Both the position numbers and the translations under genes were made by a program. Shown piece by piece: positions 44,837 to 55,797 of a stretch of 64,000 nucleotides of DNA; within the stretch, counting starts at the first letter, position 1, and every line of letters starts with the position of its first letter. The notes beneath the pieces are model-generated. The model had not been told where the DNA came from. It saw only the letters and a list, made by a program, of their open reading frames with translations, and did no database searches. The stretch comes from Cryptomeria japonica (Eukaryota > Streptophyta > Pinopsida > Cupressales > Cupressaceae), in assembly GCF_030272615.1 (NCBI RefSeq), contig NC_081415.1:602661644-602725643 (forward strand), given 5' to 3'.

Positions 44837-45704
44837 TGTCCTTCTTATGAAGTGTATACTTGTTCCTGTAGCACAAAACACTCAATAGATCATTACAAGC
44901 ATGGTTAAAAAATTTAAAGCAAATAAAGATAAAACCATAACTAAGTGATCTATCGCCTCCTAGTAAATGCAAGCATGAATTTTGCTCTCAGATATGGTCA
45001 TGCAAATTCCAATGACTTGACTACACTTAAATGGAGGATTTAAATGATAAATGATGCATTTAAGATAGCAATGATAATGATTATGCTACATGATTCCATG
45101 AAATTAGAGGAGGTTAGAAAAGAGGCTAGATGAAAGGCAACATTTGTCATCTCCATGGTGACAAGTGTCAAGAAGCTTCTAGAAAGGCTAGATGAAAGGG
45201 AACATTTGCCATCTCTATGGTGACAAGTGTCAAGAAGCTTTGCTTATGAGAGAGCAAGTGTCTAAGGAAAGGGGACATGGTGGTTAGGATGTGCAAGCTA
45301 GGAAGGTTAATTAAACCCAGGGTTAGATGGAAGGAGTTTGGTTTGGAAAGGGTTAGGTTAGGTGGTTAGAAATTAGGAGAATTTGAATTTAAAAATTCAA
45401 ATAATAGGAAAAGGCTAATTAATCTCAGCAACTCATAAATTGATTCATTTTAATTAATTAGGAGATTTGGAAGAAACGAATTTGATGATGAATTTGATGG
45501 GGGTAATTAATTAATTTGAATTAATTAATCAAAGGGAATTATGAAAATGAACCTATTAAATAAATCCTTAAATTTATTAATAAGTAGATGAAAAGGGGGA
45601 ATTTAATAAAATTTCTTAGTGAATTCAATTAAATTAGGAAGGGGGATTAATTAAATAATTATTTATTTAATTAATTATCTTCAGACCATTTTTTGGTGTA
45701 TACA
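44837..45704 (-). repeat. 5' LTR of gypsy-2
   Basis: 868 bp, plus strand TGTCCTTCTTATGAAGTG...GGTGTATACA. Compared with the 3' LTR it lacks 220 bp at 45100/45101, probably deleted after insertion. Confidence 0.9.
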
Positions 45705-46036
45705 CTAACTATACACAAGTTCTATGGATGAAGAAAATATTGAAGGATATAGGGGTAGATTGCAATGAACCGATAGTTGTTCACTATGATAACTCTACTA
45801 CTATTAACATATCAGAGAATCGGCTATTTCAATCTAAGACTAAGCACATTTCTATCAAGTATACTTTTCTGAAGGAGAAGTTGGAAGCAAATGAAGTCAG
45901 GCTGGTTTATGTGAACACTAAAGAGAATATTGCACATATATTCACTAAACCTATGCCTAAAGAATCATTTGAGTACTTCAGAGACAGATTGGGAGTTTTC
46001 TGCCCCTCTGGTAGAGACTTGAGTGATGTTGATTAG
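45705..46036 (+). pseudogene. Copia A RNase H, second half
   Basis: Resumes after gypsy-2 with NYTQVLWMKKILKDIG, then IVVHYDNSTTINISENRL, SKTKHISIKYTFLKEKLE, VRLVYVNTKENIAHIFTKPM and FEYFRDRLGVF. This is the typical end of copia pol, open for 102 codons. The Asp of HYDN is kept. The pol stop is at 46034. Confidence 0.92.
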
Positions 46037-46100
46037 CATTAGTCTGGCATGCATTATCAGAACTATCCTTTATTCTGGATTGATGAGGTAGTGCTACTAC

Positions 46101-46479
46101 TCAGGGGGAGTAGTCAGTTGTGTGGTTTAAAGGATTTATGATTTTTCTTTGATGTTTATGTCATATTTATGGCATTGATGTCAAAGGGGGAGAGATATTT
46201 ATGTGAAAAACAGAGCTTAACAGAGATATCAATCTAAGGGGGAGATTGTTGGCACAAGGGGGAGGACCAAAATTTCAGATTGGTTGTATCCCATTGGGGG
46301 AGTTCGGTGCAGGTCTATGGATGGTTAATTGGTACGGAGATAATTGTTTCAGAACTTCATTGTCATATCATTTTGGGGAAATTGTTGGAAGTCTTCCTTT
46401 GAGGGAGACCCTTTTGGCATTTCTAGTCACTTGGATGTTTTTCACATCTAGTGTTGCCATCAATATCAAAGGGGGAGAT
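46101..46479 (+). promoter_or_regulatory. Multiple polypurine tracts of copia A
   Basis: TCAGGGGGAG (46101), TCAAAGGGGGAGAG (46181), CTAAGGGGGAGATTGTTGG (46234), ACAAGGGGGAGG (46254) and TCAAAGGGGGAGAT (46466-46479). The third copy is followed by a false LTR start TGTTGGCAC; the last one adjoins the true LTR. Confidence 0.85.
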
Positions 46480-47654
46480 TGTTGGCAATTTGGAGGAATT
46501 GATTATGTGTTGCATTGATGTCAACACTAGTTGTTTTGTTGTCTACAAACTTTTGGTATAGTGGTTGGTCTTTGATGTTGATCAGGAGATTTGTCTCCAG
46601 TTTGGTCTGGCTATTGGAATTGGTTTGGATTGGTTATTCATGTGTTCCTGATGCATATCACATTTAGTTGGTTTGGGATTTGATGATTCAGATGCTATCA
46701 TTTATTCTAGTAAGCCTTTTGCTTACCAGTAAGGGTTTTACTGGTAGAGCTTTATTGAAGATCTTTTGATGAATCCAATAAGTGGTGTTGGTGTGGCTTC
46801 TAGAAGGTTATCAAGATATTGATGGTTATCATGTTTGTGTTCCAGTTATCCCTAGTTTTTCATTTGTCTTATGGAGACCTATTTTGGGCCCAGTGTTATT
46901 CTGTTAAGTTATGGAACGGTTTATGTAACATGTTGGTTGATGCTCCTGATGCGTCACCGGCTGGATTTATTGTTTGGTTTATGTTTTTTGGTCTTAGGGC
47001 GACTTGGTGTATCATTGGTTTGCAAGATTGCATAATGTATTTATTGTATTATCTCTTAGGTGGCCAACCTCTTTGTTTAGGTCCAAGGTTTGTATAAATA
47101 TGATGTAAGATCTCTTTGTAGATCATGGGTATGGTTTATGGGATTATCTGTGTGCGAATAATGTTGTAATCATATGGAGAGATTTTAGTCCATCACAGGT
47201 GATCAAATTGGGTTTGTGGAAGAGGTTTAAGACCTCTGGTATTGAGCTTAACTAGAACTATACTTAGGCATAGGAGATGATATTCTTGCAGTTCAATCTT
47301 CATTCTGGATTGTAGGCTGATGTTTTTTGTAGTCAATGAGGCTCCTTTTGTGATGAATAGTGCGCTCTAGGATGTTGGCCTTCCTGCATGTGTAGGCCCC
47401 TTATTGTAATATTTATTAATCTGATTAGTTGATAGATATTATGGGTCTCCAATCCCACTGTGGTTTTTCCTCTTTGAGGTTTTCCACGTATAAATCTATG
47501 GTGTTATGGTGTTCATCTTTGTGTTTGCATTGTTTCTTATTGTTATATGCTTCTATGTTTAGCGGTTGCTGAGTTATTGTGTTAATAAGGTTAAATTTCT
47601 CCATTCTAGTAAAACACTGATTCACCCCCCCTCTCAGTATTCTTGGATCCAAAC
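46480..47654 (+). repeat. 3' LTR of copia A
   Basis: TGTTGGCAATTTGG...GGATCCAAACA; aligns with 12795-13970. Confidence 0.92.
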
Positions 47655-47861
47655 ATGCACAACCATAAAGATTTCCTGGATACTCTACTTTCAAGAATTC
47701 ATCACTAGATTACTATCACTCAAAATCTTTTGCAACCTTTCGCAAATGGTTACAGATCACAAGAGGGGGTTTTAAAGGTCTGCATGAAAAGCTTCCCCCT
47801 AAGGTCAAATGCCTTAGTTACCGGACGAGGTTCCATTACCATAATTGGGTGTGGAGCCATT
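47655..47861 (-). other. Leader of element G between gag and the copia A insertion
   Basis: Non-coding. On the minus strand the gag stop is followed by CCTTAGGGGGAAGC, like CTTAGGGGGAGCA after gag in element C. Confidence 0.6.
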
Positions 47862-48911
47862 CTATGCATTTGAATCTTCCTTCTTAATGCTCATCTTCTT
47901 ATGCTTCTCTCTGATCACTTCAACCTTTGTTTTTCCCTTTTCATCTGAATTTTTTTTTTCTACTACAGCATTCTTACTTCTGCAATATTTTTTAATGTGA
48001 CTGGATTTGTTGCATGCATAAAAAACATCATTTTCTTGCATAGGCTTCAAGTTCATCTGAGTTGGTCTCATCCTACATTGGTTAGAGATATGTCTAGACA
48101 TTCCACAAGCATAGTGTCTCTTATTTTGGAAATTATTCATCACTACTCTACACATGTTTGACTTATGACCAAAATTGTTACATTTGAAACATTGACCAGT
48201 AAAGGTAGGACCATTATTCATCATCCTATTTCTGCATTGACTTGCCATATAAATGAATTTATTGCAAAAAAAATATTTACCATTGAATTTATAAGCATTA
48301 AGTTATCTTACCGAAGGTCTCTTATTCTTCTAATGATTTCTTTGTTAAGAACCAGAGGATTCTCCTTTCTCATATCCAAGTCCTTGCATGTCTTTTCCAC
48401 TTCTCTAACTTTCCAGCATCTCATCTAGCATGGTTGAGCTAGCTTTGAATTTTTCTTTGTACTCATTAGTAGTGCAAATTTCATGTCTTAGAATTATCAT
48501 CTTCCTTTTAAGTTCTTGCCCATAATTCTTGGATTGCACTAATTCAAGTCTCAACTGATCATTTTCATAGTTCAATCTACAACATTCATCAGATCCATCC
48601 CTCAATGACAGAGTCATATTTTCCTCATTATTTTTCCTCTCATCAATCTCCTTTGTTAGCTTCAGCACAATGAATTGCATCTCATTCCTCAAGGTTGCAT
48701 TCTCTCTAGCAAGCTTCTCACATTCATTTGTCTTTTCTTGTAGGGCTTTATTGTCAATGCTTTGTTCTTCTTTATCCTTGAGTTTATCCTTTAGTTCCTT
48801 TCTCTTTTCTCTGGATGTGTTCACTTTTTCTTTCAGACATTCAATTAAATTTTCAGCAGCATCGAGATCTTCAAGTCCTATACTAAGTTGCTTCTACAAA
48901 CTGGAGTCCAT
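47862..48911 (-). pseudogene. gag-like coiled-coil/zinc-knuckle ORF of element G
   Basis: Probable ATG 48911 (MDSSL.KQLSIGLEDLDA). The N-terminal two-thirds is charged and helical (KRKELKDKLKDKEEQSIDNK, LARENATLRNEMQFIVLKL, YENDQLRLELVQSKNYGQEL). Three knuckles follow: CFKCNNFGHKSNMC intact, HYACGMSRHISNQC and FYACNKSSHIKKYC each with the first Cys lost, then a Lys-rich tail. One stop near 48880 and a frame change around 48405-48250. Same plan as in element C and copia A. Confidence 0.83.
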
Positions 48912-48965
48912 TGATTCAATCTTCCATATCTTCCTCAAGATGTTAGGCTTCTTTCGAGGAACTAA

Positions 48966-48978
48966 GATTTGATAACAA
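48966..48978 (-). promoter_or_regulatory. Degenerate primer-binding site of element G
   Basis: Minus strand TTGTTATCAAATC next to the LTR; resembles TGGTATCAGAGC with changes. Confidence 0.6.
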
Positions 48979-48979
48979 T

Positions 48980-49729
48980 TGTTGGAATCAATGAGAGTTG
49001 AGAGGGGGGATGAATCAATGTTCTATAATTGACAAATTTATTATACTTATTCTTAAACAACCAAATGCATAAGAGTGATAAAAAAGTGCAGAAACATAAA
49101 CCAATCAACCACAAAACCATAACACTAGAATTTTGACATGGAAAGTCAGAAAGAGAAAAACCATGGTGGGATTTGAACCCACAATATTATAATACATTGA
49201 TCAAGAGTATGATAATATTACAAAAGGGGAATTCACTTGCATTCAGGCACACTGCCTAGAGCTCAGTGCTCAATTACAAAAGAGGGCTACAACCCAGGAG
49301 GACTCACTATCCTACAAATGTTTAAAATAATGTCTGAATTGAGGAATAGAACCTACTAATGCCAAATAGCAGTTCTAGTTAAGCCCAAGAGTTGTTCTGC
49401 CACTATTCTATCTCTTTACTCTATTTTATTGCTCTATCATTTACCAAAGCACTAAAACCTTCAATCACGTCCACAAAACTTCACACATTCGGTTATATAG
49501 TCCTCTCACAATCCTACCATCATTCAAAATCCTTAAATGAATAAGTCTTATATATCTACATCAATAAAATAAATCAATTCCTATGTCGGCTTACAAAAAC
49601 TGCATAACACGCAACATGAAACGTGTAAGCATAAATCGGCTCAATGCAATTACCAATCTATATGCAGACCCAAAAAAATTTATAACAAGATTCTCATATG
49701 TCAATACAATTACCTCGAACTCAGCAACA
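48980..49729 (-). repeat. 5' LTR of element G (right end uncertain)
   Basis: Plus strand starts TGTTGGAATCAATGAG and has the shared U5 motif AGAGGGGGGATGAATCA near 48999. The proposed right end GCAACA at 49729 gives TGTTGC...; no second LTR is available to confirm it. Confidence 0.55.
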
Positions 49730-50186
49730 ACCACCAAAATCATCCCAAATATTTTGGATCACATGTTACATCATTTAACCTCAAAATGACTCTATTCTAC
49801 CTAAGTTACCAAATATCAGACCTTCAATCTCTCTCATGAATAAACATCGGATACTAGGATTACAAGATAATATACGTCAAACCTCGAATCATCTGCCTCT
49901 ATTACTGCAACCAAAATCAAGATCTGCACAATGTACTCATACTTTGTCGAATACTGTATTCCACCTTCTAGACTTATGCTTGATGAATAATGCATTTTCT
50001 GATAAACCATATCTAAGTATACCGGATATGATTTCAGGAATGAGTTGCCATTAATGACAACTCCTAAACGTCTCTCACGCATCAATCTTCACTGAAACAA
50101 TGTCTCTTGCGAAACAATTACATGTTCCCAAAAGACACACTAAAATAAAGGCCTAAATAATTCCCAAAGCTCCCTAGAGTTTGCAA

Positions 50187-50205
50187 CCCAGGGCTCTAAT
50201 GCCGA
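50187..50205 (-). promoter_or_regulatory. Primer-binding site of another copia element (H)
   Basis: Minus strand TCGGCATTAGAGCCCTGGG, close to the frequent TTGGTATCAGAGCCCTGGG that follows copia 5' LTRs. The base to its right begins TGTCATGCCC, a possible LTR edge at 50206. Confidence 0.55.
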
Positions 50206-50820
50206 TGTCATGCCCATAAATTTTTCATCAAGAAAACTCAACTTGTTTTCTTTTTTGTGTGTCATTTAGAATCATTGACTAAGTTGTTGAGATTCATCTC
50301 AATGAGATTTGGTATCATAGATTTTCATGTTATCCCAACAAAACTATGGTAAAATACTCAACTCTTCAAAGATAAGAAAAGATTCATGATCTCCTAGTGT
50401 AGGTGTTCACTTCCTTCTCATTTTATTCACCAACATAATATAGGTGACCTAGCATCTATATGCTTTACTTTCTAATCTTTGGAGTAGAAATAAATTTTGC
50501 AACTTGTTATTAATATTTTTAGTCACAAAAATGTTAATACCATTTAACAATTTTATCCTTGAAATAAATAAGGCGACTTTTAATTGTTATTATTTTCTAT
50601 TAAAAAATAAATAGCCCAATACTAAAATTTATGAATTTGGTAACTATTTAAATGACCTATTATTTTATTTTCTATTTATTTTTTCTAAAGCTATAAATAA
50701 TCCCTTGAAACTCTTAATTATTATAAATAATGGATCAATAACTTTATTAGTATTGACATTCTAAAATTGTTAAACTTGATAAAAAAAACATAGGCGAAAT
50801 AAGTAAATAAAATATATAAA
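50206..50820 (-). other. Possible 5' LTR of element H
   Basis: If 50187-50205 is a primer site, the LTR begins here on the plus strand (TGTCATGCCCATAAA). Its far end could not be located, and no H coding sequence is recognised. Confidence 0.35.
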
Positions 50821-51225
50821 TCACATCATAAAATGGAAATGATCTTATTATCCTTTCTTAATCATTTTATGAAACAAATCTTCATCCTATTATTTAATAA
50901 AACAATATCATATTATAAAATCGAAATACTTCTATTATCACTTCTTAACTAATAAAACAGAATAACTTTCTTTATTTATTTATTTTAATACAAAATCTCA
51001 CCATAAAATAGAATGTTTATATATATATCTTTTCTTTAACTAATTTATTTAACAAATTTATAGGGTAAAATGAAAATCACATTTTAGAATGGAATAAATT
51101 CTATTATGATCTCACTAAATCTTTATTCTATTTTATATCATTGTTTTTTTTTTTAAATAATCAAAAAAATATATTATAAATTGAAATGTTTCTATTATCA
51201 TTTATTAATTAATATGGAAGATAAA
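50821..51225. repeat. Degenerate AT-rich tandem repeat, about 5 units of 70-100 bp
   Basis: A block TCACATCATAAAATGGAAAT followed by CTATTATC and a CTTAA(T/C)TAAT stretch recurs from 50821 at irregular intervals (50908, 50998, 51087, 51173). Confidence 0.55.
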
Positions 51226-53289
51226 ATAAAATTTTGTAACACAAATAACAAAAGTGGAAATGTGATGTGAATTTTATTATATGTATATTGAAAGAATTTC
51301 TCTATAGCACAAATCTTCAATGGCCGCTTGCTTTGACCGCTATTATCATTGAATGACAAGTCAAGGATGCACTTAAGACTCCACCATTCTCATCTACATC
51401 AAGCTAAAAGATAATATTGCTTATTAAATTGTATTTTATTTTATTTGTAGCATATGAATTCCATTGTAAACAATTTGCAAGGGTACAGATGAGCCTTAGA
51501 TAATGCAGGGATAAAGAATGGGTTCCATTATTCAATGCTATGTAGTACAATAATAAGGACCCACAATCGACTACAATTTTATATTGATTTGTAATTAAAA
51601 AATTTTGATCATTGCCTCTACTAAATTTATTAGATGAAATTTGTTTTCAGCATTAACTTTTAGTATGAATTCGCGTCACATCATTTATAGAACTTTGATT
51701 GGTGAAAGATCTTCCTCCTGGACAAGCAAGGCATGAGGAGTCAACAGAGAAGTGACTACAACACTCTGTACTTAAATTTATCAAGTAGATATTGGGTCAT
51801 ATAAGATCTGCTTGCTACCCCAATTAATATTGTCATCACTGAAGAAATTTTAGAGCTGGGAGAGGGATTGGAGGAGATCGAAAATAATGGTATGGAAAGA
51901 GTATGACAATATGGGCTGCTCCTAATCCATGTGTTTATTTACTGCATCGCCCAAGATTCATTGCTGGTAGGTGGTACATAGGGGTGCAACACCCTTAGCC
52001 AAATATCTCTGTTTTCAAATGTAGAATGCAAGCGATTAGGATCTCAACATTATACTCTTGTTTCTGATATATATTTCTTTCTGTTTAGAATAGGTTTGTT
52101 AAATAAATCAAGTAATTGTCTGAGATAGAAATGTTATACTTACTTTCGACTTGAGTGCTTAACATGTTTTTATAGAGGCTTGAAAATAAATGTAACTCTT
52201 TCGTCTTCATTCGAAGAAGAAATATTTGATCGCTGACAGTATTGCCTAGGCTAATTAATCCATGTCTTTCCTTCAGAGCAACAAGGCACCATAAAGTTTA
52301 ACCCTCAGATCCTCTCTACAACAATATTATCTGGTGCTTTTAGCATACAAATACCATTCAGTCAAAATGTTTTAATTTTCTCTGGTATAATTAGCTACTC
52401 AATAGATCCTAGTTTATTCTTTTAATCCTCTTATTTGCACAGCATGCAGAACTGCCACCTTACTTTGAAATTACTACAGAGGGTTGTAAATTTATTTTAC
52501 TGTTAGTATATATTCTCGTTCTGGCTAGGTCATTTGGTATGGGTTTAAATTACATCCATATCACCATTTACGTATTTATTAGAGGTAGATAATGTTGATG
52601 TGAGTTTTGAGTTCGGTCAACATTCATTAACTCTTGCTTTAAACCATAAGTTTATGTTCTTGCAAGGTTTAGGGGACCCTGTAAGACCCTGTGGTTCTGT
52701 TCAGTAGCATACATCAACTGTTTTTATATGAGGGGATTCCAATTAGTTCCTTTAAAATAATCTAGTTATTTTATTCTCTCAAGGATTATTCCGTTACAAT
52801 TCATAATTTTCATGATATTTTGAAATGAAAACAAACAAAAGGGACTTAAATGCTGAAATAATAAGTAATGATAAAGAATAGTATTACAAACAACCATAAA
52901 TAGTCTGTCAATTATTTATAAAATTGTGCGATTCTCAAATGAAACACTGAATTAACAAAGCTGGGGATATAGCACACCGGAAATCCGCATAGAGTTATAT
53001 TTTACTTCATACAAAATAGTGGAGTTTAATCACATATCATCAGTTATAATTCCTTCAGACTTTATCATCACTACTATTTGCAAAGAACAAACACTACTGA
53101 AATAACTATTTCATAAGAGAAACAAGAAAAGAGGCTCGAATTTGTTAGAGCTCTCACAAGTATACAAATCTCAAACTATTTTCAAAATGAACATTATCAT
53201 GCTTTTATAGCATATTTCTAGCAAAAGGACAAAATATTGACAGCTTAACATCATTCTTGCTCCTAGTCAACGTTTGACTTTTCTCTCTA
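51226..53289. other. Unassigned AT-rich spacer
   Basis: No ORF, RNA gene or repeat pair could be supported in this 2 kb. Confidence 0.4.
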
Positions 53290-55797
53290 CTCGGACGCCT
53301 ATAGTTTTAGCTCCCAGTATTGTTGAAGGCTCGCTAAAATTTGGGCCATCTCTTTGCTCTTAGACTGCTTTACAGTGGACAGATTGTATTCTTGCACTCG
53401 ACATTTTAATCGCATCAATTATGTGTTTTGATCTTCCTTGGAAACCTGGTCTTCATACTTCCTTGACCCGCTGTGGATTTTCCCTATGTCTCCTAACACC
53501 TACAAATCGACATCTCTACCTAATTTTGACGCTTTGTTATTACACTCATCTTCGAACTCTTCTAATATTGCATCTTCACCTATCTCAATTATGTCCTCTA
53601 CTAGTCCTCTCATCATCATTTCAATGACTTTGGCATTTTGGTGTTGGGCTTGTACCACATCTCTTTTTGCTTCTTGCAGCTTATCTATCCCTTTCCACAA
53701 ACTATTTACCTGCCAAGTATTCATTGTTGTTCCAATTTTGACTTGGGGCAATTATTCCACAGTCAATATATGCTGGTTAATGATTTCTTCCACAAACATT
53801 TCCTCTGCCATTTGGAAATATGATGTTTCTACTTTAACCTTCTCCAACAATTCCTCATGCTTGTTTTGGGTTCTATCAATCCTTTTGATCAATTTTCTCC
53901 AAGTGATATACCTATCAATTGTCATTTTCAACGAAGCTTTGACCTTTTCCAATACTTTCTCGATCTACTTGTCCATCAATTCATCTTTTCTACTTAACAC
54001 ATCCACTACTACGACATCTTCTTGAGATACCAGGACTGGATGAGGCAAGATTTTTTGTGGAGTTTCTCCCCTTTTGGTAATTCCTTTTATAAATTTACCA
54101 ACTAGTCTATTTGCATTTTTTCCTCTTTTATCTTTCTTTCATCCATCATAGTAACTCCTTCTTTTGTGACTCTCTCTATTTCTTCTCTTGATGGTTTTCC
54201 CAACTGAATTGCAGCTATTCGGTATCCTTGATCAGTTGGTTCTTCATCACCTTCTCTGATTGCCAACTCTACAATATGCAATTCTTGTTCTCCTTCGGGA
54301 TTCACTTGGGTAGTGTATGTGGCTTTGACTACTTTTCTCTTTTTTCGTGCAAGGTGTGCCTGATAGTAAGTTGTTGAAATCTAGTGGAATCAACTCTATT
54401 GGCTTGCTAGGCCTTTTCTATTGTTTTAACCATTCGAGCATGTTTCTAGCTTCTACATTTACTATGTTGGCCTTTTCCAAAATGGTTTTCTACTTTCCCA
54501 TTTCCTTATTCATCTTCGACCCTTTTGAACCTTGATCTCTCCTATTTCTATCTATAGGGATTCTTATTTATCTTGTTTAGTTTCTTTTTGTTGTTCTTTC
54601 CCACTGTTGGGTATATTTAACACTTTGTTTAACTCTCAGGCTCCATCTTTTCTTTCCTTGGCAGGATTTTCTTTTAGCAAGGATAGTCGTTCTTCTTGAA
54701 GTGGAACTTCAAGATTCCTTGGTTCTTCTTTGTGCGAGGGTGCTGATGCTTCTTGGCATCAGGGTTCTTGTACTTGTTCTTTACCTTCTCTTAACTATTC
54801 GTTATTTTCTTCCGTTGCCTGCATCTCTACATTGTCTTCCACTGTCTTTTGTTGGTTTTCCTCATGAAGTGCTATATTTTCATCTTCTTTCCTTTTTCTC
54901 CACAACAATAATTTCCTCTGCTCTAGGTTGTATGTTCTTTTCCTTTGTTGTGTCTTCCTCATATTCTTGCGACCCTTCCAGGTTTATCAGTTGGTACATC
55001 ATGCTATTGCTATTTGAAGATCCCACTCCATGCCCTAGATTTTGCAGTAATTTTCCCTATTCCATCTTCTTCCACAATTCTTCTAAGCTCCATTTTCTGT
55101 GTTTTTCAGCACCTGATTCAATTCATCGTACAACCTTGGATCTTCTTCAAGTCCAACACCAACTAGCCTAACTATGTCACCGAAGGTGTTGTTGAGTGAT
55201 AGAGGAGATGAAAATAGTTGTGCAACAGATTGAGACACGTTAATGGGAATGGCCCACAACAACTATTCTTGGAGAGTTTATTCCTCTATTTCAACCCTTT
55301 CACCTCACGTGAGGGCTTGCACAGATTTACTGCCCTGATCTTGTGGCTCCTTCATTTTTCTTCTGGCCAACATATTCAAGTCTACATCTATGGTGACTAC
55401 CTCGAAACCTCCTTGTTCCCGCTCTTCCATTTCCATGGTACCCGATTCTATGATTTTAGCCATATCTATACTCCTTTTGTGTAACATAAAATCTTCATTT
55501 TCCTTAATATCCTTTCTTTTCCTTTTCCTCTTTATGGTGGTTTTTGTTCCTTTTTTCACTAAGTCCTATTGATATGCTTCTAGCCATTTCCTTGTCACTT
55601 CTAGGAGTGGTTGATTTACTTGGTCCATTGAGATCATTTCTGGTTCATTTGGTGCCAGCGATATCATTGGTCTTTTCTCCACATTATGTGCCATGTAATT
55701 TGGCCTCAAGATTTCTTCATCATCTTAAGTTCTCTTTGTGGGTACTTCGATCCCTATCTTGTCTGGCCCCAAGTTCTTTATGTGTCAGTGTTAATGT
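53290..55797 (-). pseudogene. ORF2-like relic E (charged, coiled-coil; unclassified)
   Basis: On the minus strand the sequence stays codon-like across several frames with stops: MAHNVEKRPMISLAPNEPEM, QPLLEVTRKWLEAYQ, a basic block TTIKRKRKRKDIKEN (55540), HIVELAIREGDEEPTDQG (54290), WRKLIKRIDRTQNKHEELLE (53900), WKGIDKLQEAKRDVVQAQHQ (53690) and EMAQILASLQQYWELKL (53330). The layout (basic segment in the middle, acidic stretch, coiled C-terminus) recalls ORF2 of C and G and the ORF of F, but I could not align it. No gag or pol motif. It is cut at 55797 by the LTR of copia D, and its N-terminal part is not found right of D. Confidence 0.5.

Larger units (their letters stand above)
25082..45704 (-). 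mobile_element. gypsy-2: Tat/Ogre-type Ty3/gypsy element inserted in copia A, carrying element C
   Basis: LTRs 25082-26169 and 44837-45704 in the same orientation, a polypurine tract at 26170-26183, and 5-bp flanks CTAAT (25077-25081) and CTAAC (45705-45709). The copia A RNase H frame rejoins across it. On the minus strand: gag, protease, G-patch spacer, RT, RNase H, second RNase H, integrase, then a 1.6 kb non-coding tail. Without element C it is about 12.8 kb. Gag, protease, spacer and RT share one reading frame (the 34810, 33112, 31921 and 30814 starts are in phase), as expected of a single polyprotein. Confidence 0.92.
12795..47654 (+). mobile_element. Copia A: Sirevirus-like Ty1/copia element carrying two later insertions
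   Basis: Paired LTRs of about 1176 bp (12795-13970 and 46480-47654), a tRNA-Met primer site after the left one, and polypurine tracts before the right one define the ends. Internal coding is a gag-like ORF, an integrase end, the first codons of RT, and RNase H. Most of protease, integrase and RT is missing. It is interrupted at 15501-24770 by copia B and at 25082-45704 by gypsy-2. The flanking 5-mers (TCCAG left, TGCAC right) match at three of five positions, fitting an old insertion. LTR copies differ visibly, including indels. Confidence 0.88.
9154..49729 (-). mobile_element. Element G: pol-less LTR retrotransposon, split by copia A
   Basis: Two separated blocks form one minus-strand element. 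Right block 47655-49729: 5' LTR, degenerate primer site, gag. Left block 9154-12794: leader, second ORF, polypurine tract. Between them lies copia A (12795-47654). Joining is supported by comparison with element C, which shows LTR, primer site, coiled-coil/zinc-knuckle gag, leader, the same second ORF and polypurine tracts in the same order. No protease, integrase or RT is present. The 3' LTR that should lie left of 9154 was not found. Confidence 0.75.

Noticed and set aside
53421-55171. Plus-strand open frames with hydrophobic stretches that could look like membrane proteins
   Set aside because: They lie opposite the charged minus-strand relic E, whose codon-like signal is better; the hydrophobicity comes from antisense of Lys/Glu codons.
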